A DNA stretch of 64,000 nucleotides, taken from positions 1 to 64,000 of the forward strand of contig CAVZQU010000004.1 of NCBI GenBank assembly GCA_963777515.1. Direction: 5' to 3'. This DNA is from CAVSWT01 sp963777515 (GTDB lineage Bacteria > Bacteroidota > Ignavibacteria > Ignavibacteriales > Ignavibacteriaceae). Of this stretch, positions 1 through 9,478 are shown in pieces; the first letter of the stretch is position 1; every line of letters begins with the position of its first letter. Below the pieces are notes generated by a model. The model searched no databases, was not told the DNA's origin, and worked only from the letters and a program-made list of their open reading frames with translations. The position numbers were made by a program, and so were the translations under genes.

Positions 1-186
1 TTTTTAAAAAACATCGGTATAATTACCATTAATTTTTTTTGCTAAACATGTTTTTTAATAACAATTAAAAAATTGCTAATTATTTCCGAACGGCATGCTG
101 TATTATAAGATGTACTTAAATCAATGTTGAGCTTCATTTCATTGACATTACTTAAATTACCCTTCCTTTAATTACAAACAGTTTTG

Positions 187-417
187 TTATTCTTTTTCTT
201 CATCTGAATTAGTTTTATCCGGATTTCCGAACAACCGGATAATTTTCTTACCGAAAATCAAAGCTATAGTTACTCCTAATATTACGCCAATGGAAATTCC
301 GAAAGGTATGGTTATACTATCAAATATAGCTGGTAAGGCAGCTCCAAATGCGGCACCTAAACCGGCACCATACACTATGAGCACTTCACTTTTTTTAGTT
401 GATTTATTTTTTGCCAT
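187..417 (-). CDS. Small two-helix membrane protein of unknown function
   Basis: A 76-residue protein with a lysine-rich start, two glycine/alanine-rich hydrophobic segments (about residues 12-32 and 36-56; the first has a GAGLGAAFGAA small-residue pattern) and a charged acidic tail. A good ribosome binding site (AGGAG, about 12 bases upstream of the ATG) supports translation. It resembles glycine-zipper-like inner-membrane proteins, but I do not recognise a family. It stands alone, with no operon partner in view. Confidence 0.6.
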   Translation of the reverse strand: MAKNKSTKKSEVLIVYGAGLGAAFGAALPAIFDSITIPFGISIGVILGVTIALIFGKKIIRLFGNPDKTNSDEEKE

Positions 418-788
418 CTATTATGTTCTCCTTTATAAATTTAAATTCTGCAAGTTTGGCTAACTTTTAATTATTTAACATTAAAAGTTAATTTAAAGAA
501 TATATTTATTAATGTTGCTGCTTCCCTCATTCATGCAGGAAGTTTAACAGGCTATCTTTAATTCATTCTGGATAAAAAACCAATAACTGTATAAACTGTT
601 AAAACAGTTAGTGAGATTATTGTTTGGTCTTATCTCACCGCAATAAATTGCGGTGTTATTGAAAAAGCAATAGAGGGTATATACTTCTCAGTTTCTCTTT
701 GTTTATCTGTCCAATATCCCCATTTTTAACCTTGTGTTTCTTTTGTAATTGTTTTTCCCAGATAGATATAACTTCTGCTTCAATCAGT
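418..788. repeat. Intergenic region with REP-like palindromes
   Basis: No gene is seen here. It contains two short palindromes: AACTGTT/AACAGTT arms at 594-609 and CACCGCAAT/ATTGCGGTG arms around an AA centre at 636-655. The same two palindrome types recur at 1829-2034 in degenerate form. They look like REP-type intergenic repeats, not a terminator, because no T-tract follows. Confidence 0.5.
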
Positions 789-1703
789 TTATTTTAACAT
801 ATTTTCTTGTTCTCTTAGTCTATTAATAATCTTAGCACTTACCCAGTAAACATCATGATTATGCTCGCGAGTCCAGCGGGTGAAGAATAAATACTTGCCG
901 TCATTACTAACCCATGGCAAACGTTCTTGGGCTCCGCTATTTATTTGTTCCCCCATATTAATTGGTTTAGACCATGTATCTGTACTTGTGTCGTGAAAAC
1001 TAATATATAAATCACCAAAATCACGTTTGTTATGGCGGTTTGAAGAAAAAATAATATAACTCTCATTAGGGTCAATGAACGGGGTCCAATTAAGAACGCT
1101 ATCCGCCATATTAATACTGCTAGGGAGCGCTTCCGGTTTTGCATATTCGCCGTTGATGAATTTGGAGCGATAGATACCGTAGTTGTTCTTCGGCCCTTCC
1201 AGGTAAGCAGTAAAATAGAGTGTGCCGTTATATGCGACTGAGGTGGCATAGATGAATTGCAATTCCGGGTACCGGCTTAACAAATTAAGACACTTAGGCT
1301 CACTCCAATTATCGCCTTGCCTTTCAACAAACCAAAGGTCCTTGTTCTCAGTATAATAGCCCTTATTGCCATCAGCAGAAAGCAGCCAAATTTTATAAGG
1401 AGCATCGGTAGGGACTGTCCATCGGCCGTTAATTCGCTTCATGGTCAACGTACGGCTAATCCACTTACTGTTATCAGAACCGGACTTTCCAACTGATATC
1501 CAGTATACTTCATTACCATCGGGAGTAAACATAGCCGGGCTATGTTCCAGGTCATCAGTCGAGACAATTCCGCGGGCAAAAACTATAGCTGTATCACCCG
1601 GTGGTGTTTGCCCCAAATAATCGCCATATAAATCCGTAAAGTCTTGTCCGAACGAAAAATTGACAAGTAGAAACAGAATGATAATTAGTAGTTCTTTTTG
1701 CAT
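789..1703 (-). CDS. Secreted PD40/WD40-like beta-propeller protein
   Basis: 304 residues with an N-terminal signal peptide (cleavage expected after NFSFG). The body has repeats of the PD40/TolB propeller type: SPAMFTPDGNEVYW near residue 55, FIDPNESYIIFSSNR near 210, WVSNDGKYLFFTRW near 265. Such domains are common in Bacteroidota/Ignavibacteriota periplasmic or exported proteins; the ligand is unknown. A GGGG-type ribosome binding site lies about 12 bases before the ATG. There is no T9SS tail. It is about the length of a single propeller domain, so it is probably complete. Confidence 0.75.
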   Translation of the reverse strand: MQKELLIIILFLLVNFSFGQDFTDLYGDYLGQTPPGDTAIVFARGIVSTDDLEHSPAMFTPDGNEVYWISVGKSGSDNSKWISRTLTMKRINGRWTVPTDAPYKIWLLSADGNKGYYTENKDLWFVERQGDNWSEPKCLNLLSRYPELQFIYATSVAYNGTLYFTAYLEGPKNNYGIYRSKFINGEYAKPEALPSSINMADSVLNWTPFIDPNESYIIFSSNRHNKRDFGDLYISFHDTSTDTWSKPINMGEQINSGAQERLPWVSNDGKYLFFTRWTREHNHDVYWVSAKIINRLREQENMLK

Positions 1704-1828
1704 TGCTCTTTTACCCCTAAAATTTTTGATTAGATAAAGTTATGCTTTTTTTGTTAAAATCGCTGGGGAAGAAATCAGTTTTTTCATCCAAGGTATTAAG
1801 ATATTCTTTTAGTGAAAAAGAAAATAAA

Positions 1829-2034
1829 AACTGTTGAAACAGTTAAAGGTTTTTTGAGGATTCTCTCTTCTCCGGGATAAATCCCGGAATTAACCTATGC
1901 TTTATCCCTGTGTCACCGAAATAAATTGCTGTGTTAATTTTTGTTTGGCTTTTTATTGCAGCTATGAATTGATATCCAAGAACATTTCGGTGACAATCAT
2001 AATACTAACAAACAAAATAACCGTTTTAACGGTT
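1829..2034. repeat. Cluster of four short palindromes (REP-like)
   Basis: Between the PD40 gene and the zinc-ribbon gene, a 450-base gap without genes holds four palindromes: AACTGTT-GA-AACAGTT (1829-1844), TCCGGGATAAATCCCGGA (1871-1888), CACCGAAATAAATTGCTGTG (1914-1933, imperfect) and AACCGTT-TT-AACGGTT (2019-2034). Their centres share an ATAAAT motif or a short spacer. Two types match those at 594-655. The arrangement resembles REP/BIME clusters moved by REP-associated (RAYT) transposases; no transposase is present here. Confidence 0.5.
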
Positions 2035-2154
2035 TATCGATGTTAATCTTGGAAACCGAAATTCTGTTGTTTCTTTAAATGATTTTATCAAAGTTGTATT
2101 TGAAACTTAGCAGAGTAGATACTTTAAATTTCTCTAAAAATAATTTAAAACCTT

Positions 2155-2643
2155 TTAGTTGGTTATATTTATTGATTTTAAAATTTCTTCAGCTTTTAAC
2201 ACTTCTTGACAAGGAACCATTATTTTAGTTCCAATATTTGCCGAATAATTTCCAACAGAATTAAAAAGATTATGTGATAGTCTTGAACTCCCATATGGGG
2301 AATTACGATTGAACAAAACCGGATGAAGTCCATCCTGTTCCAGACAAGTTTTTACATATTGAATAGCTGTGTTGTCAAGGGTTTCGTAAACTCGGGCCAT
2401 CCCTTCAATGATTTCATAATTGGAATGCTGCATGCATAAAAAATGATTATTTATTTGTGCTCCACATTTTTCACAAAAAGGGATACGACATATTATACAA
2501 ACTCCATCGGCTGGTATTTCATTATGATTATCACAAAATATTTCATCAATGAAAAGAGAACCACAATTAGGGCAAAAATCATCATCCTCTTTGACAGGAT
2601 TATTACAAACTTCACAAGTCAACAGATTATTTGCTTCATTCAT
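2155..2643 (-). CDS. Zinc-ribbon protein with C-terminal DUF2007 domain
   Basis: 162 residues. The N-terminus is a zinc ribbon (CEVC at 10-13, CPNC about 15 residues later). A second Cys/His-rich segment follows, B-box-like (FCDNH, CIIC, CEKCG, CMQH, about residues 41-73). The C-terminal half (MARVYETLDNTAIQYVKTCL... KIMVPCQEVLKAEEILKSI) fits DUF2007, a small ferredoxin-like 'signal transducing' domain that often has zinc ribbons attached. Function unknown; probably cytoplasmic, as there is no signal peptide. The start is supported by AGGA about 8 bases upstream. Confidence 0.8.
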   Translation of the reverse strand: MNEANNLLTCEVCNNPVKEDDDFCPNCGSLFIDEIFCDNHNEIPADGVCIICRIPFCEKCGAQINNHFLCMQHSNYEIIEGMARVYETLDNTAIQYVKTCLEQDGLHPVLFNRNSPYGSSRLSHNLFNSVGNYSANIGTKIMVPCQEVLKAEEILKSINITN

Positions 2644-2830
2644 AAATTTCCTATAAATAATATTTATAATTTAAATTGATTGACCTGGCTAACAGCTAGC
2701 CCGCCGTCTGTAGCAACACTACCATTTAGTTTAATAACCTTAAAACCAAAATAAATCTTTCCCTTCTGCAAAGAATATTTAACAATGTTATACAGTTTAT
2801 TTTTTGTGTTTTACAAACTAACGCAACAAA

Positions 2831-4834
2831 TTACTTGAGCAGCAACATTTTCCTGGATTGGCTGCTTATTTCTTTTCCATTATTTACTTCCATTTTGTAG
2901 ATATAAATACCGGAAGCAACATGTACGTTGTTTTCATTGCGCCCATCCCAGCTTATTTCAAAGGTACCTGAAGATTGATGTTGATTTATGAGAGAACAAA
3001 CCTTTTCTCCCTTCAGATTATAAATGTTCAAACTGATGTCGGCAGAAGCCGGCAGGGAATATCGAATGGTTGTGGTCGGATTAAAGGGATTAGGATAATT
3101 TTCGAAAAGGGTAAATGTGTTTGGGATATTCTCTTTGCCAATCTCAACAGAAGTTTGGGTATCATTTAAGATTTTTATTAGCTCAATACCTTCACCAGTG
3201 CCAAGATTACGGCTGTATTCTTTGTCCGTAGAATTGTTCCAGTGCTCATGCACACCCAAACTCTTTAATGGGATGCCGTCATTTTCCGGATCGTAGACTG
3301 TACCCGAAGGTGGATTATCAGCTTGGGCAGCTTCATGAAGATAATTATCGGCAGTACCTGCGACTATGGCACCCTCGGACCTAAAAAAGTCTAGCAGTAC
3401 TGACTCAATGGCTACGATATCCTGGCTCATAAACAAACTCGAGGCAGGCCTTCCGTTGAATGGCGAAGCCTTCCAGAATTTATTGTGAATACACTCACCC
3501 AAAAACAAAATAGTTTTGCCGCCTAGTTCTTTATGTCCCATCAGATCGACCAATGCATTATAAGAGCCCATAGGCTGCATAGGAATATCGGGGGAGAAAT
3601 TTAGAGCTGCTACAGCTTTGTGCATATAGAATGGGCACCAGCCATGATAATAATAAGCATTCTCCTGTGGGGGATCAGGATTCCAGACCGAGCCGAAAAA
3701 ATTCTTTGCGCAGGCGGTGATACCTGCCAGCTCGTGAGGACGCGGCAGTGCAACGTCGATAAGATACTTTGCCTCTGAGACAACTGTGGGCAGACAAACC
3801 TTGCCGCTGCCCGGAACGAGTTCCGGATCGCCGTAATAAACTACGCAGTTAGTATCGGGCACTACTTTTTCTCGTATGCCTGGATCATCTCCAGGACCGT
3901 TTTCATAACCATGTCCATCATCACGATCCGTGGCATCACCTTCAGCCCAGCGCACACCGGGGAAGTCTTTATGATTGTATTTGTAGACCGGATCGCCATG
4001 ATAAAAGTTGCAGTCATATATAGTAATATCTTCGTCCGGTACGCCCGCGTTGTTTACCAATTGCCAGAGCAGGGCATGAAGCATTTGCGGACACGGGCGG
4101 CTATCCTGGCTGCTAGTCCATTCGTAAAAACGTGAGAAAATATTGTTGACCTTGATAGCAATCTTATCACCGGCTTGATAGCCCATATCATTTTGGCCGT
4201 AACGTGTTTTATTGAAGTACTTGAAAAGCGAATCCCAGGCCTCAACAGGATCATTAATACCCGTAAGTTTGAGCAGTGCTTGATTCATCATAAGTTGAGC
4301 CACTTCCGGATCGGTACGTTCATCTTCCCACCACCAGCCACTTGTGCTGCCTTGATCACATAGCAAACTATCATAAACCCATACAACACGTCCGGGATGA
4401 ACACCTTTTCCAATACCTATTGGACTATTAACTGAATCGGTGGGGACAAAGGTTCCTGCTGGTGCGGCAACACTATTTGTATCACTAAAGGTAACCAAAA
4501 AAAGAACGGCAATTGTAATGCTGATCGCTCCCAATACATATCGTTTTCTTTGAAACAGGTGACGTGCCCGGCGTACGATCATTGTAGATCCAATCAGTCC
4601 CAGCAACCATGCAATAAAACCGGCGGCAATTGGTTGAGCTACCTTTTGGCAGGGATAGGTTGCACGGCTGGGTTTGGGTACAACTCTAATGAGTACCCAA
4701 ATAACTGAAGCCAGGCCAATAACAATCCAGAGCCATGAAGTCTTTTCTTTCTCAATTTTAAGTCCTGTTATTTTACCAGTTCGGGGGCATACAGTGAACT
4801 GTTTCATTACCAGTTGTCTGATTTTAGAAAACAT
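2831..4834 (-). CDS. DUF362 domain protein with N-terminal membrane helices and a T9SS sorting domain
   Basis: 667 residues. The N-terminus has three hydrophobic segments (about 33-51, 68-88, 100-118) separated by basic loops. A large soluble domain of DUF362 type follows (for example KVNNIFSRFYEW, VNNAGVPDEDITIYDC, LPRPHELAGITACAKNFFGSVW). The last ~90 residues are a type A T9SS tail (ENYPNPFNPTTTIRYSLP, ending SRKMLLLK). DUF362 proteins are often linked to iron-sulfur or twin-arginine-exported proteins, and the reaction here is unknown. A near-perfect AGGAGGAG ribosome binding site precedes the ATG. GC is visibly higher than in neighbouring genes. A multi-helix N-terminus with a sorting tail is unusual. 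Confidence 0.8.
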   Translation of the reverse strand: MFSKIRQLVMKQFTVCPRTGKITGLKIEKEKTSWLWIVIGLASVIWVLIRVVPKPSRATYPCQKVAQPIAAGFIAWLLGLIGSTMIVRRARHLFQRKRYVLGAISITIAVLFLVTFSDTNSVAAPAGTFVPTDSVNSPIGIGKGVHPGRVVWVYDSLLCDQGSTSGWWWEDERTDPEVAQLMMNQALLKLTGINDPVEAWDSLFKYFNKTRYGQNDMGYQAGDKIAIKVNNIFSRFYEWTSSQDSRPCPQMLHALLWQLVNNAGVPDEDITIYDCNFYHGDPVYKYNHKDFPGVRWAEGDATDRDDGHGYENGPGDDPGIREKVVPDTNCVVYYGDPELVPGSGKVCLPTVVSEAKYLIDVALPRPHELAGITACAKNFFGSVWNPDPPQENAYYYHGWCPFYMHKAVAALNFSPDIPMQPMGSYNALVDLMGHKELGGKTILFLGECIHNKFWKASPFNGRPASSLFMSQDIVAIESVLLDFFRSEGAIVAGTADNYLHEAAQADNPPSGTVYDPENDGIPLKSLGVHEHWNNSTDKEYSRNLGTGEGIELIKILNDTQTSVEIGKENIPNTFTLFENYPNPFNPTTTIRYSLPASADISLNIYNLKGEKVCSLINQHQSSGTFEISWDGRNENNVHVASGIYIYKMEVNNGKEISSQSRKMLLLK

Positions 4835-5026
4835 GGCTCCTCCTGTTTTAACAATAATATTTTAGATTAGATATTAAAATCTTACAAATATTTATATTAA
4901 GTACAAGCTTTTTATAAACGAATGAAATAAATGAGTCAAACCTTTAAGGATTTCTTGATCGCCTGCTTTAACATTATCATTTATTTTTAGAGGAAAAAAT
5001 ATTTAAACTTGCCAGGGAAAGTAATG

Positions 5027-5656
5027 CTAAGCAGTCTTGCTGTTTAATTTAATTGTCTTTTGTATTGTTAGTTTTGTAATAAAGTATTCAGCAACAACCA
5101 AACCCAATCCGCCTACTAAAACTATAGCGAGTAGCATTTCTTTTGTAACTTCAAAGTTAAGTCCTAATATGCCTTTAACAGCACTTCCGGTATATTCGTC
5201 TGACAGCGCAATGATCCCGGTTGAGGTACAAATTAAAGCCATTATCAATCCTGTAAACAAAGAAACATGCTTTATAATTTTGGGCTGCATTTCAGATTTC
5301 ATTTTCAAAAAAGAAATCCTTTTGCCGAAATAATATCCGGCAATCAAACCTGATATTATATTGAATACCGGGAAGCCCATAAAGAATCCGTATAAACCAA
5401 TATTGCAAATAATATAAATCAAAATAACAAACCATGTAGAAAGTTCGTATTTTTTGTTTATCCAATTCCTTAAAAACTTCAAATCAATTATTAACCCGGG
5501 CAGTAATCCAATAATTAAATAAATAAAAACAGTGCTTTCATTTCTGTCAATTAAGAACCATACAATTATTGATATCAAACAGAGCGAAAATGGAAATGCG
5601 ACGCCAAGTATAAATCCGAAAAATATTCTATCAAAGTTTTTTAATTTAAGTAGCAT
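5027..5656 (-). CDS. Integral membrane protein of unknown function
   Basis: 209 residues with about six hydrophobic segments (for example 13-37, 44-60, 72-100, 133-152, 170-190) and basic loops. No signature motif seen and no family recognised. It lies between two secreted-protein genes on the same strand, but the gaps of about 110-190 bases argue against a tight operon. Confidence 0.6.
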   Translation of the reverse strand: MLLKLKNFDRIFFGFILGVAFPFSLCLISIIVWFLIDRNESTVFIYLIIGLLPGLIIDLKFLRNWINKKYELSTWFVILIYIICNIGLYGFFMGFPVFNIISGLIAGYYFGKRISFLKMKSEMQPKIIKHVSLFTGLIMALICTSTGIIALSDEYTGSAVKGILGLNFEVTKEMLLAIVLVGGLGLVVAEYFITKLTIQKTIKLNSKTA

Positions 5657-5764
5657 TATTATTAAACTAAAAATTTATGTCCTATTATATTTGCTAATGT
5701 TATTATATAATCCTCTCATCTAAACTTAATTGCTGGTTTATTTTAATTGTGCCATTTCTAACAA

Positions 5765-6400
5765 TTAATGCTTTAATATCAAAGTTAAATTAAAACCGTA
5801 AAGCATGTCATCGAAATTATTATAGGTGGTAAATCTTGGTCCAACTACAACCCCGATGAATGAAAAATTATAAATCAGCGCTATTTCAAAAGCCATTGAA
5901 CGAAGAATATTATTATCAACCACAGACGCAGTTGTATATTGAATTTTTTCTTTGGAATCAAAATATCTATAAATAAATGATGCAACTATTTTATTTGATA
6001 CTTGACTACGGTTGTCGGATAGATGCAGGCCTATTTCATAAGCGATGCCTTTGTTGGTAGCGGTAATCGGATAATTATTCCAAAGATTCGTTTCTGCTTT
6101 TTGGTAGATATAACCGAAAGCGCCGGATAAAAATACAGGCAGTTTGTCTTTTAAAATGTACCCTCTTAAAAAAAATTCATTTTGAAAGTTATCTGTATTT
6201 TTTTCATCTAAATATTTGGATCTTGAATAAGAAAAATCAACATACCCTGAAAGCGAATATACTGCAGCAAAGCTAAGCTCTTTTATATCTTTATCTGCTC
6301 CATACATAAAACCAAGTGAAAAGCCATTTTCTTTGGAAAGATACATCCCTTGAGAAAATAGAGATACAGTAAGAATAAAACATAAAATAATCGTTTTCAT
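5765..6400 (-). CDS. Predicted outer-membrane beta-barrel protein
   Basis: 211 residues with a signal peptide (MKTIILCFILTVSLFSQG). Alternating hydrophobic/aromatic strands follow throughout (SLSGYVDFSYSRS, EFFLRGYILKD, IVASFIYRYF, LIYNFSFIGVVVGPRF, YGFNLTLILKH), typical of a small 8-10 strand barrel. It ends in a hydrophobic strand, as barrels do. GGGG lies about 10 bases upstream of the ATG. Ligand and function unknown. Confidence 0.65.
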   Translation of the reverse strand: MKTIILCFILTVSLFSQGMYLSKENGFSLGFMYGADKDIKELSFAAVYSLSGYVDFSYSRSKYLDEKNTDNFQNEFFLRGYILKDKLPVFLSGAFGYIYQKAETNLWNNYPITATNKGIAYEIGLHLSDNRSQVSNKIVASFIYRYFDSKEKIQYTTASVVDNNILRSMAFEIALIYNFSFIGVVVGPRFTTYNNFDDMLYGFNLTLILKH

Positions 6401-6632
6401 AAAATTACCCCTTATATTTTTTGAGCGATATAATTACTTACAGTTATGATAATTATTAATCAAATGCTGTGTTGAATGTTTAAGCAAGCTCCCTATATAA
6501 ATGCGACTGCGGATTTTTAAAATAATTTAAGAATAATGTAAGAAAAAGTATTTTAAAAAACACCATCATTCCTTTGGAAGGGATTATCGCTTTATTGATC
6601 GGCAGACAAGTTCCTGGAACATCACAAAATTT

Positions 6633-8075
6633 TTATTTAGTTACTTTTAATATCCAATCCCCGATTGTTTTTAAAGCAATGGGTGCAATTGTCTCTTCTA
6701 TTTTGCTGTATTCTGAAGGGGAACCGGTTTTTGAAGTCTGGAATAAATGATTCAATCCCGGAAGCTGAACAGTCCTATAATTTTTGTTACCACCTTTTTT
6801 CAGTGCCGCATCAATTGCTTCCAGATCTTCTTTTGGGGGAACCTGCAGATCTTTTTCACCATTTATTGCGAGCACCGGGCATTTTACTTTCTCAAGTGCC
6901 GGTTCGGGATCATAATTAATAAAGAATCTGAACCAGGGTTCTAAAGCGACATCTATTTGCTTTAAATATGTTTCTTTATCTCCAATTTCCTTTTTCTCGC
7001 TTGGTGTTAATTTATCATAGTAATTATTTAGAAGTGAATAAATCATAGAGTAAGCTTTTGCGCTATCTTTTTCTGTCTTTATTATATTAAAAACTTTTGC
7101 ACTAATTTTTTGGGCTCTGGCAATTGATGAATCACTTCTTCCCGATGCTTTCATTATTAAAGCAGATTGTTTTAATAGTAACTGGTCACCAGGGATTCCC
7201 GGGCCAGCCATTAAAACTATAAAAGCAACGTCTTTGGATTCATCGGCAACAATAGGTGCAATTAACCCGCCTTCGCTGTGGCCAATTAATCCTATTTTAT
7301 TTTTGTCCACATCTTTTCTTGATTTAAGATATTCAACTCCGGCTAAAGCATCGTCTGCAAAGTCCAATGAAGTTGCAGTTTGGAAATTGCCTGTAGATTG
7401 CCCAATACCCCTATCATCTACTCTTAAAACTGCTATACCAAGTTTTGTTAAATAATCAGCGAGGACTAAAAATGGTTTGTGCCCAAGTAATTCTTCATTC
7501 CTGTTTTGGGCTCCTGAACCGGTAATGAGTAGTACGGCAGGGAAGGGGCCTTCTTCTTTTGGTGAAGTGAATGTGCCTGCTAAAGTTATACCTGCTTTTT
7601 TATTTTCGTAGCTTACTTCTTCCGAATTATAAGGGAACGGCTCTTTAGGTTCTTGAGGCCTATTAACCGCAATTTCTTGCTTGGTTTTTTCGAGGTTTAA
7701 TGGGAAATTCATTCCGCCTTGCGACCATGTCCCTTCAATCTTGTCACTATCCGGATAAACTATTCCGTTATATTCTCCTTTTATGAGGGTTACTACTAAT
7801 TTGATTTTATTTTTATCAAGAGTAACTTTTTCAATAGGGATATCTTTTGCCCCCTGGTCAGGACTGTCGAGTGTAGCCTTAAGATTTCCATCTTCAGATT
7901 TATTAATATTAAAAACAATTCTATATTGAATTGCCGAGACATTTAATGTTCCAAGCCACTTGCCCTCAACATTTACAGTATTTTTATCATTGCTTTGAGG
8001 GAAAATATTCACTGAATTCAGAAACAGTGAAAAAACAATCATTAAGCTATAGACTAATTTTTTATCCCTTTTCAT
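6633..8075 (-). CDS. Secreted alpha/beta hydrolase (esterase/peptidase-like, COG1073 type)
   Basis: 480 residues. A signal peptide is followed by an N-terminal beta-rich domain (EGKWLGTLNVSAIQYRIVFNI..., about 35-140) and then a classical alpha/beta hydrolase core. I see an oxyanion-region LLITGSGAQNR, a nucleophile elbow GHSEGG, an acid at GEKDLQVPP and a catalytic His in LPGLNHLFQ. This two-part layout is common in Bacteroidota exported hydrolases annotated as alpha/beta fold hydrolase; the substrate cannot be read from sequence. Full length, with GGAG before the ATG. Confidence 0.85.
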   Translation of the reverse strand: MKRDKKLVYSLMIVFSLFLNSVNIFPQSNDKNTVNVEGKWLGTLNVSAIQYRIVFNINKSEDGNLKATLDSPDQGAKDIPIEKVTLDKNKIKLVVTLIKGEYNGIVYPDSDKIEGTWSQGGMNFPLNLEKTKQEIAVNRPQEPKEPFPYNSEEVSYENKKAGITLAGTFTSPKEEGPFPAVLLITGSGAQNRNEELLGHKPFLVLADYLTKLGIAVLRVDDRGIGQSTGNFQTATSLDFADDALAGVEYLKSRKDVDKNKIGLIGHSEGGLIAPIVADESKDVAFIVLMAGPGIPGDQLLLKQSALIMKASGRSDSSIARAQKISAKVFNIIKTEKDSAKAYSMIYSLLNNYYDKLTPSEKKEIGDKETYLKQIDVALEPWFRFFINYDPEPALEKVKCPVLAINGEKDLQVPPKEDLEAIDAALKKGGNKNYRTVQLPGLNHLFQTSKTGSPSEYSKIEETIAPIALKTIGDWILKVTK

Positions 8076-8145
8076 TTTGTACTCCAGGTCAAATTGTTTT
8101 AAGAAACTAAAAATAGATAATAAAAATATTCAATGCTTATATGAT

Positions 8146-8724
8146 TTAATCATCCTTTAAAAGTAAACTTCGCAAATGCATCAAGTCCTCTTTCTTAGGT
8201 AAGATTTTGCATTGCAATTCTTTTTTCATAGCCCAATCAGCGAAAACAAATGAACCCAAAGCAATAAGCAGCGTCCACAACGGCCTGGTGTCATAAGTGT
8301 AGGCTAAATTTATTAAGACTGCGCTAACCATGGGCAAAATGAGCCATAGTCTAAAATATTTATGCCGTTTACCGTGATATTCAAGGCTTCGTATTGACTG
8401 TTCAAGGTCATCTAAAATTGAGAGATTTGATTGGCCTTCATATTTTATCCTGTCCAAACGGCTCTTATAAAAATACCCGGCCGCTAAAAGAAAGATAAAA
8501 GCATCAGCGAATTTAAAAAAATGATGGCGTTGTATTCCTACAATAATTGCGAATAAACTTAACGCAATCATGGCAGCAAGGTAGGTCAACTCAAATTTAT
8601 TTACCATACGTTTGACTCTATTTTTATTTTTAATAACCCGCCGGTGCAATTCCGATTCATTGATTGCGTAAATGTTTTCGTTGTTTTGTTCATCCCATAT
8701 TTTTTTCATATCCTCAAACTCCAT
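8146..8724 (-). CDS. Membrane protein paired with ECF sigma factor (probable anti-sigma partner)
   Basis: 192 residues. The soluble N-terminus (MEFEDMKKIWDEQNNENIYAI) is a pattern seen in Bacteroidota proteins encoded beside ECF sigma factors. It is followed by two pairs of transmembrane segments (about 47-64/69-84 and 125-142/148-163). The start lies 1 base after the sigma-factor stop, with a strong AGGAGG site, so the two are co-translated. By position it probably controls or responds to that sigma factor. There is no clear zinc-finger anti-sigma motif. Confidence 0.6.
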   Translation of the reverse strand: MEFEDMKKIWDEQNNENIYAINESELHRRVIKNKNRVKRMVNKFELTYLAAMIALSLFAIIVGIQRHHFFKFADAFIFLLAAGYFYKSRLDRIKYEGQSNLSILDDLEQSIRSLEYHGKRHKYFRLWLILPMVSAVLINLAYTYDTRPLWTLLIALGSFVFADWAMKKELQCKILPKKEDLMHLRSLLLKDD

Positions 8725-8725
8725 T

Positions 8726-9225
8726 TTAAAATTCCTCCTGTGACTTTTGTATTAGATTTTTTTTAATCCGGTTAATTTTTACTCCCACATTACTTTCGGA
8801 AATACCAAGTATATTTGACATCTCTTTGTAACTAAAGCCATCCAGCAAAAGGAGGGTAAGTGAGCGATCTATTTCATTTAATTTAGATATTTTTTTGTAT
8901 AACCATTCTACACGGCTGTCCTTAAAGCTTGAAATTTCAGTCAGCATGTGACTGATTCCGTCCAGCGATTGTTTGCCGTCAGTATGTTTTTTTTCCTTTT
9001 TTGACCAGGAAATAGCACAATACAATGAAACGCGATAGACCCAGGTTGAAGCCGAAGAGTCCCCCCGGAAATTTGGAATTGAATTCCAAATCTGGATAGT
9101 TATTTCCTGGAATAAATCATCCTGGTCATTTAAATTAAAAGCGTATGCGCGAATAATTTTAAAAGAAGTCCCTTATATTTTTTAAGCCATTCATAAAATA
9201 TTTTTTTTTGTTCGTTTTCCGTCAT
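8726..9225 (-). pseudogene. ECF-family RNA polymerase sigma factor, interrupted by one frameshift
   Basis: Reading two frames together gives a ~165-residue sigma-70 family factor. MTENEQKKIFYEWLKKYKGLLL is followed, after a shift at about 9155-9164 (a TTTTAAAA run), by IIRAYAFNLNDQDDLFQEI, which is sigma region 2, and FRGDSSASTWVYRVSLYCAI. Region 4 (LNEIDRSLTLLLLDGFSYKEMSNILGISESNVGVKINRIKK) completes it. The shift lies in a homopolymer, all key motifs are intact and the partner gene is intact, so a sequencing error is likelier than real inactivation. Confidence 0.8.
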
Positions 9226-9478
9226 TTATTTACAATTATGATAAATCAAATTTAATTTAATACAATAGTATCAAATCAGGCAGGATTTCTTACAAGATTT
9301 AAAAAATATTTTTATGGAAAGTAATCTTAAGTTGTAGATTTTGTCTTTAACAAGTTCAAATAAAAATTTGTTTTATAACTTATTGAAATGAGGATAAATG
9401 ATTTTAAGGATTGATGAAAAAAGATAAGCAAAATTTTTATATCTTTATACAGTAATTTTAATTAGAGGGAAAATATTT

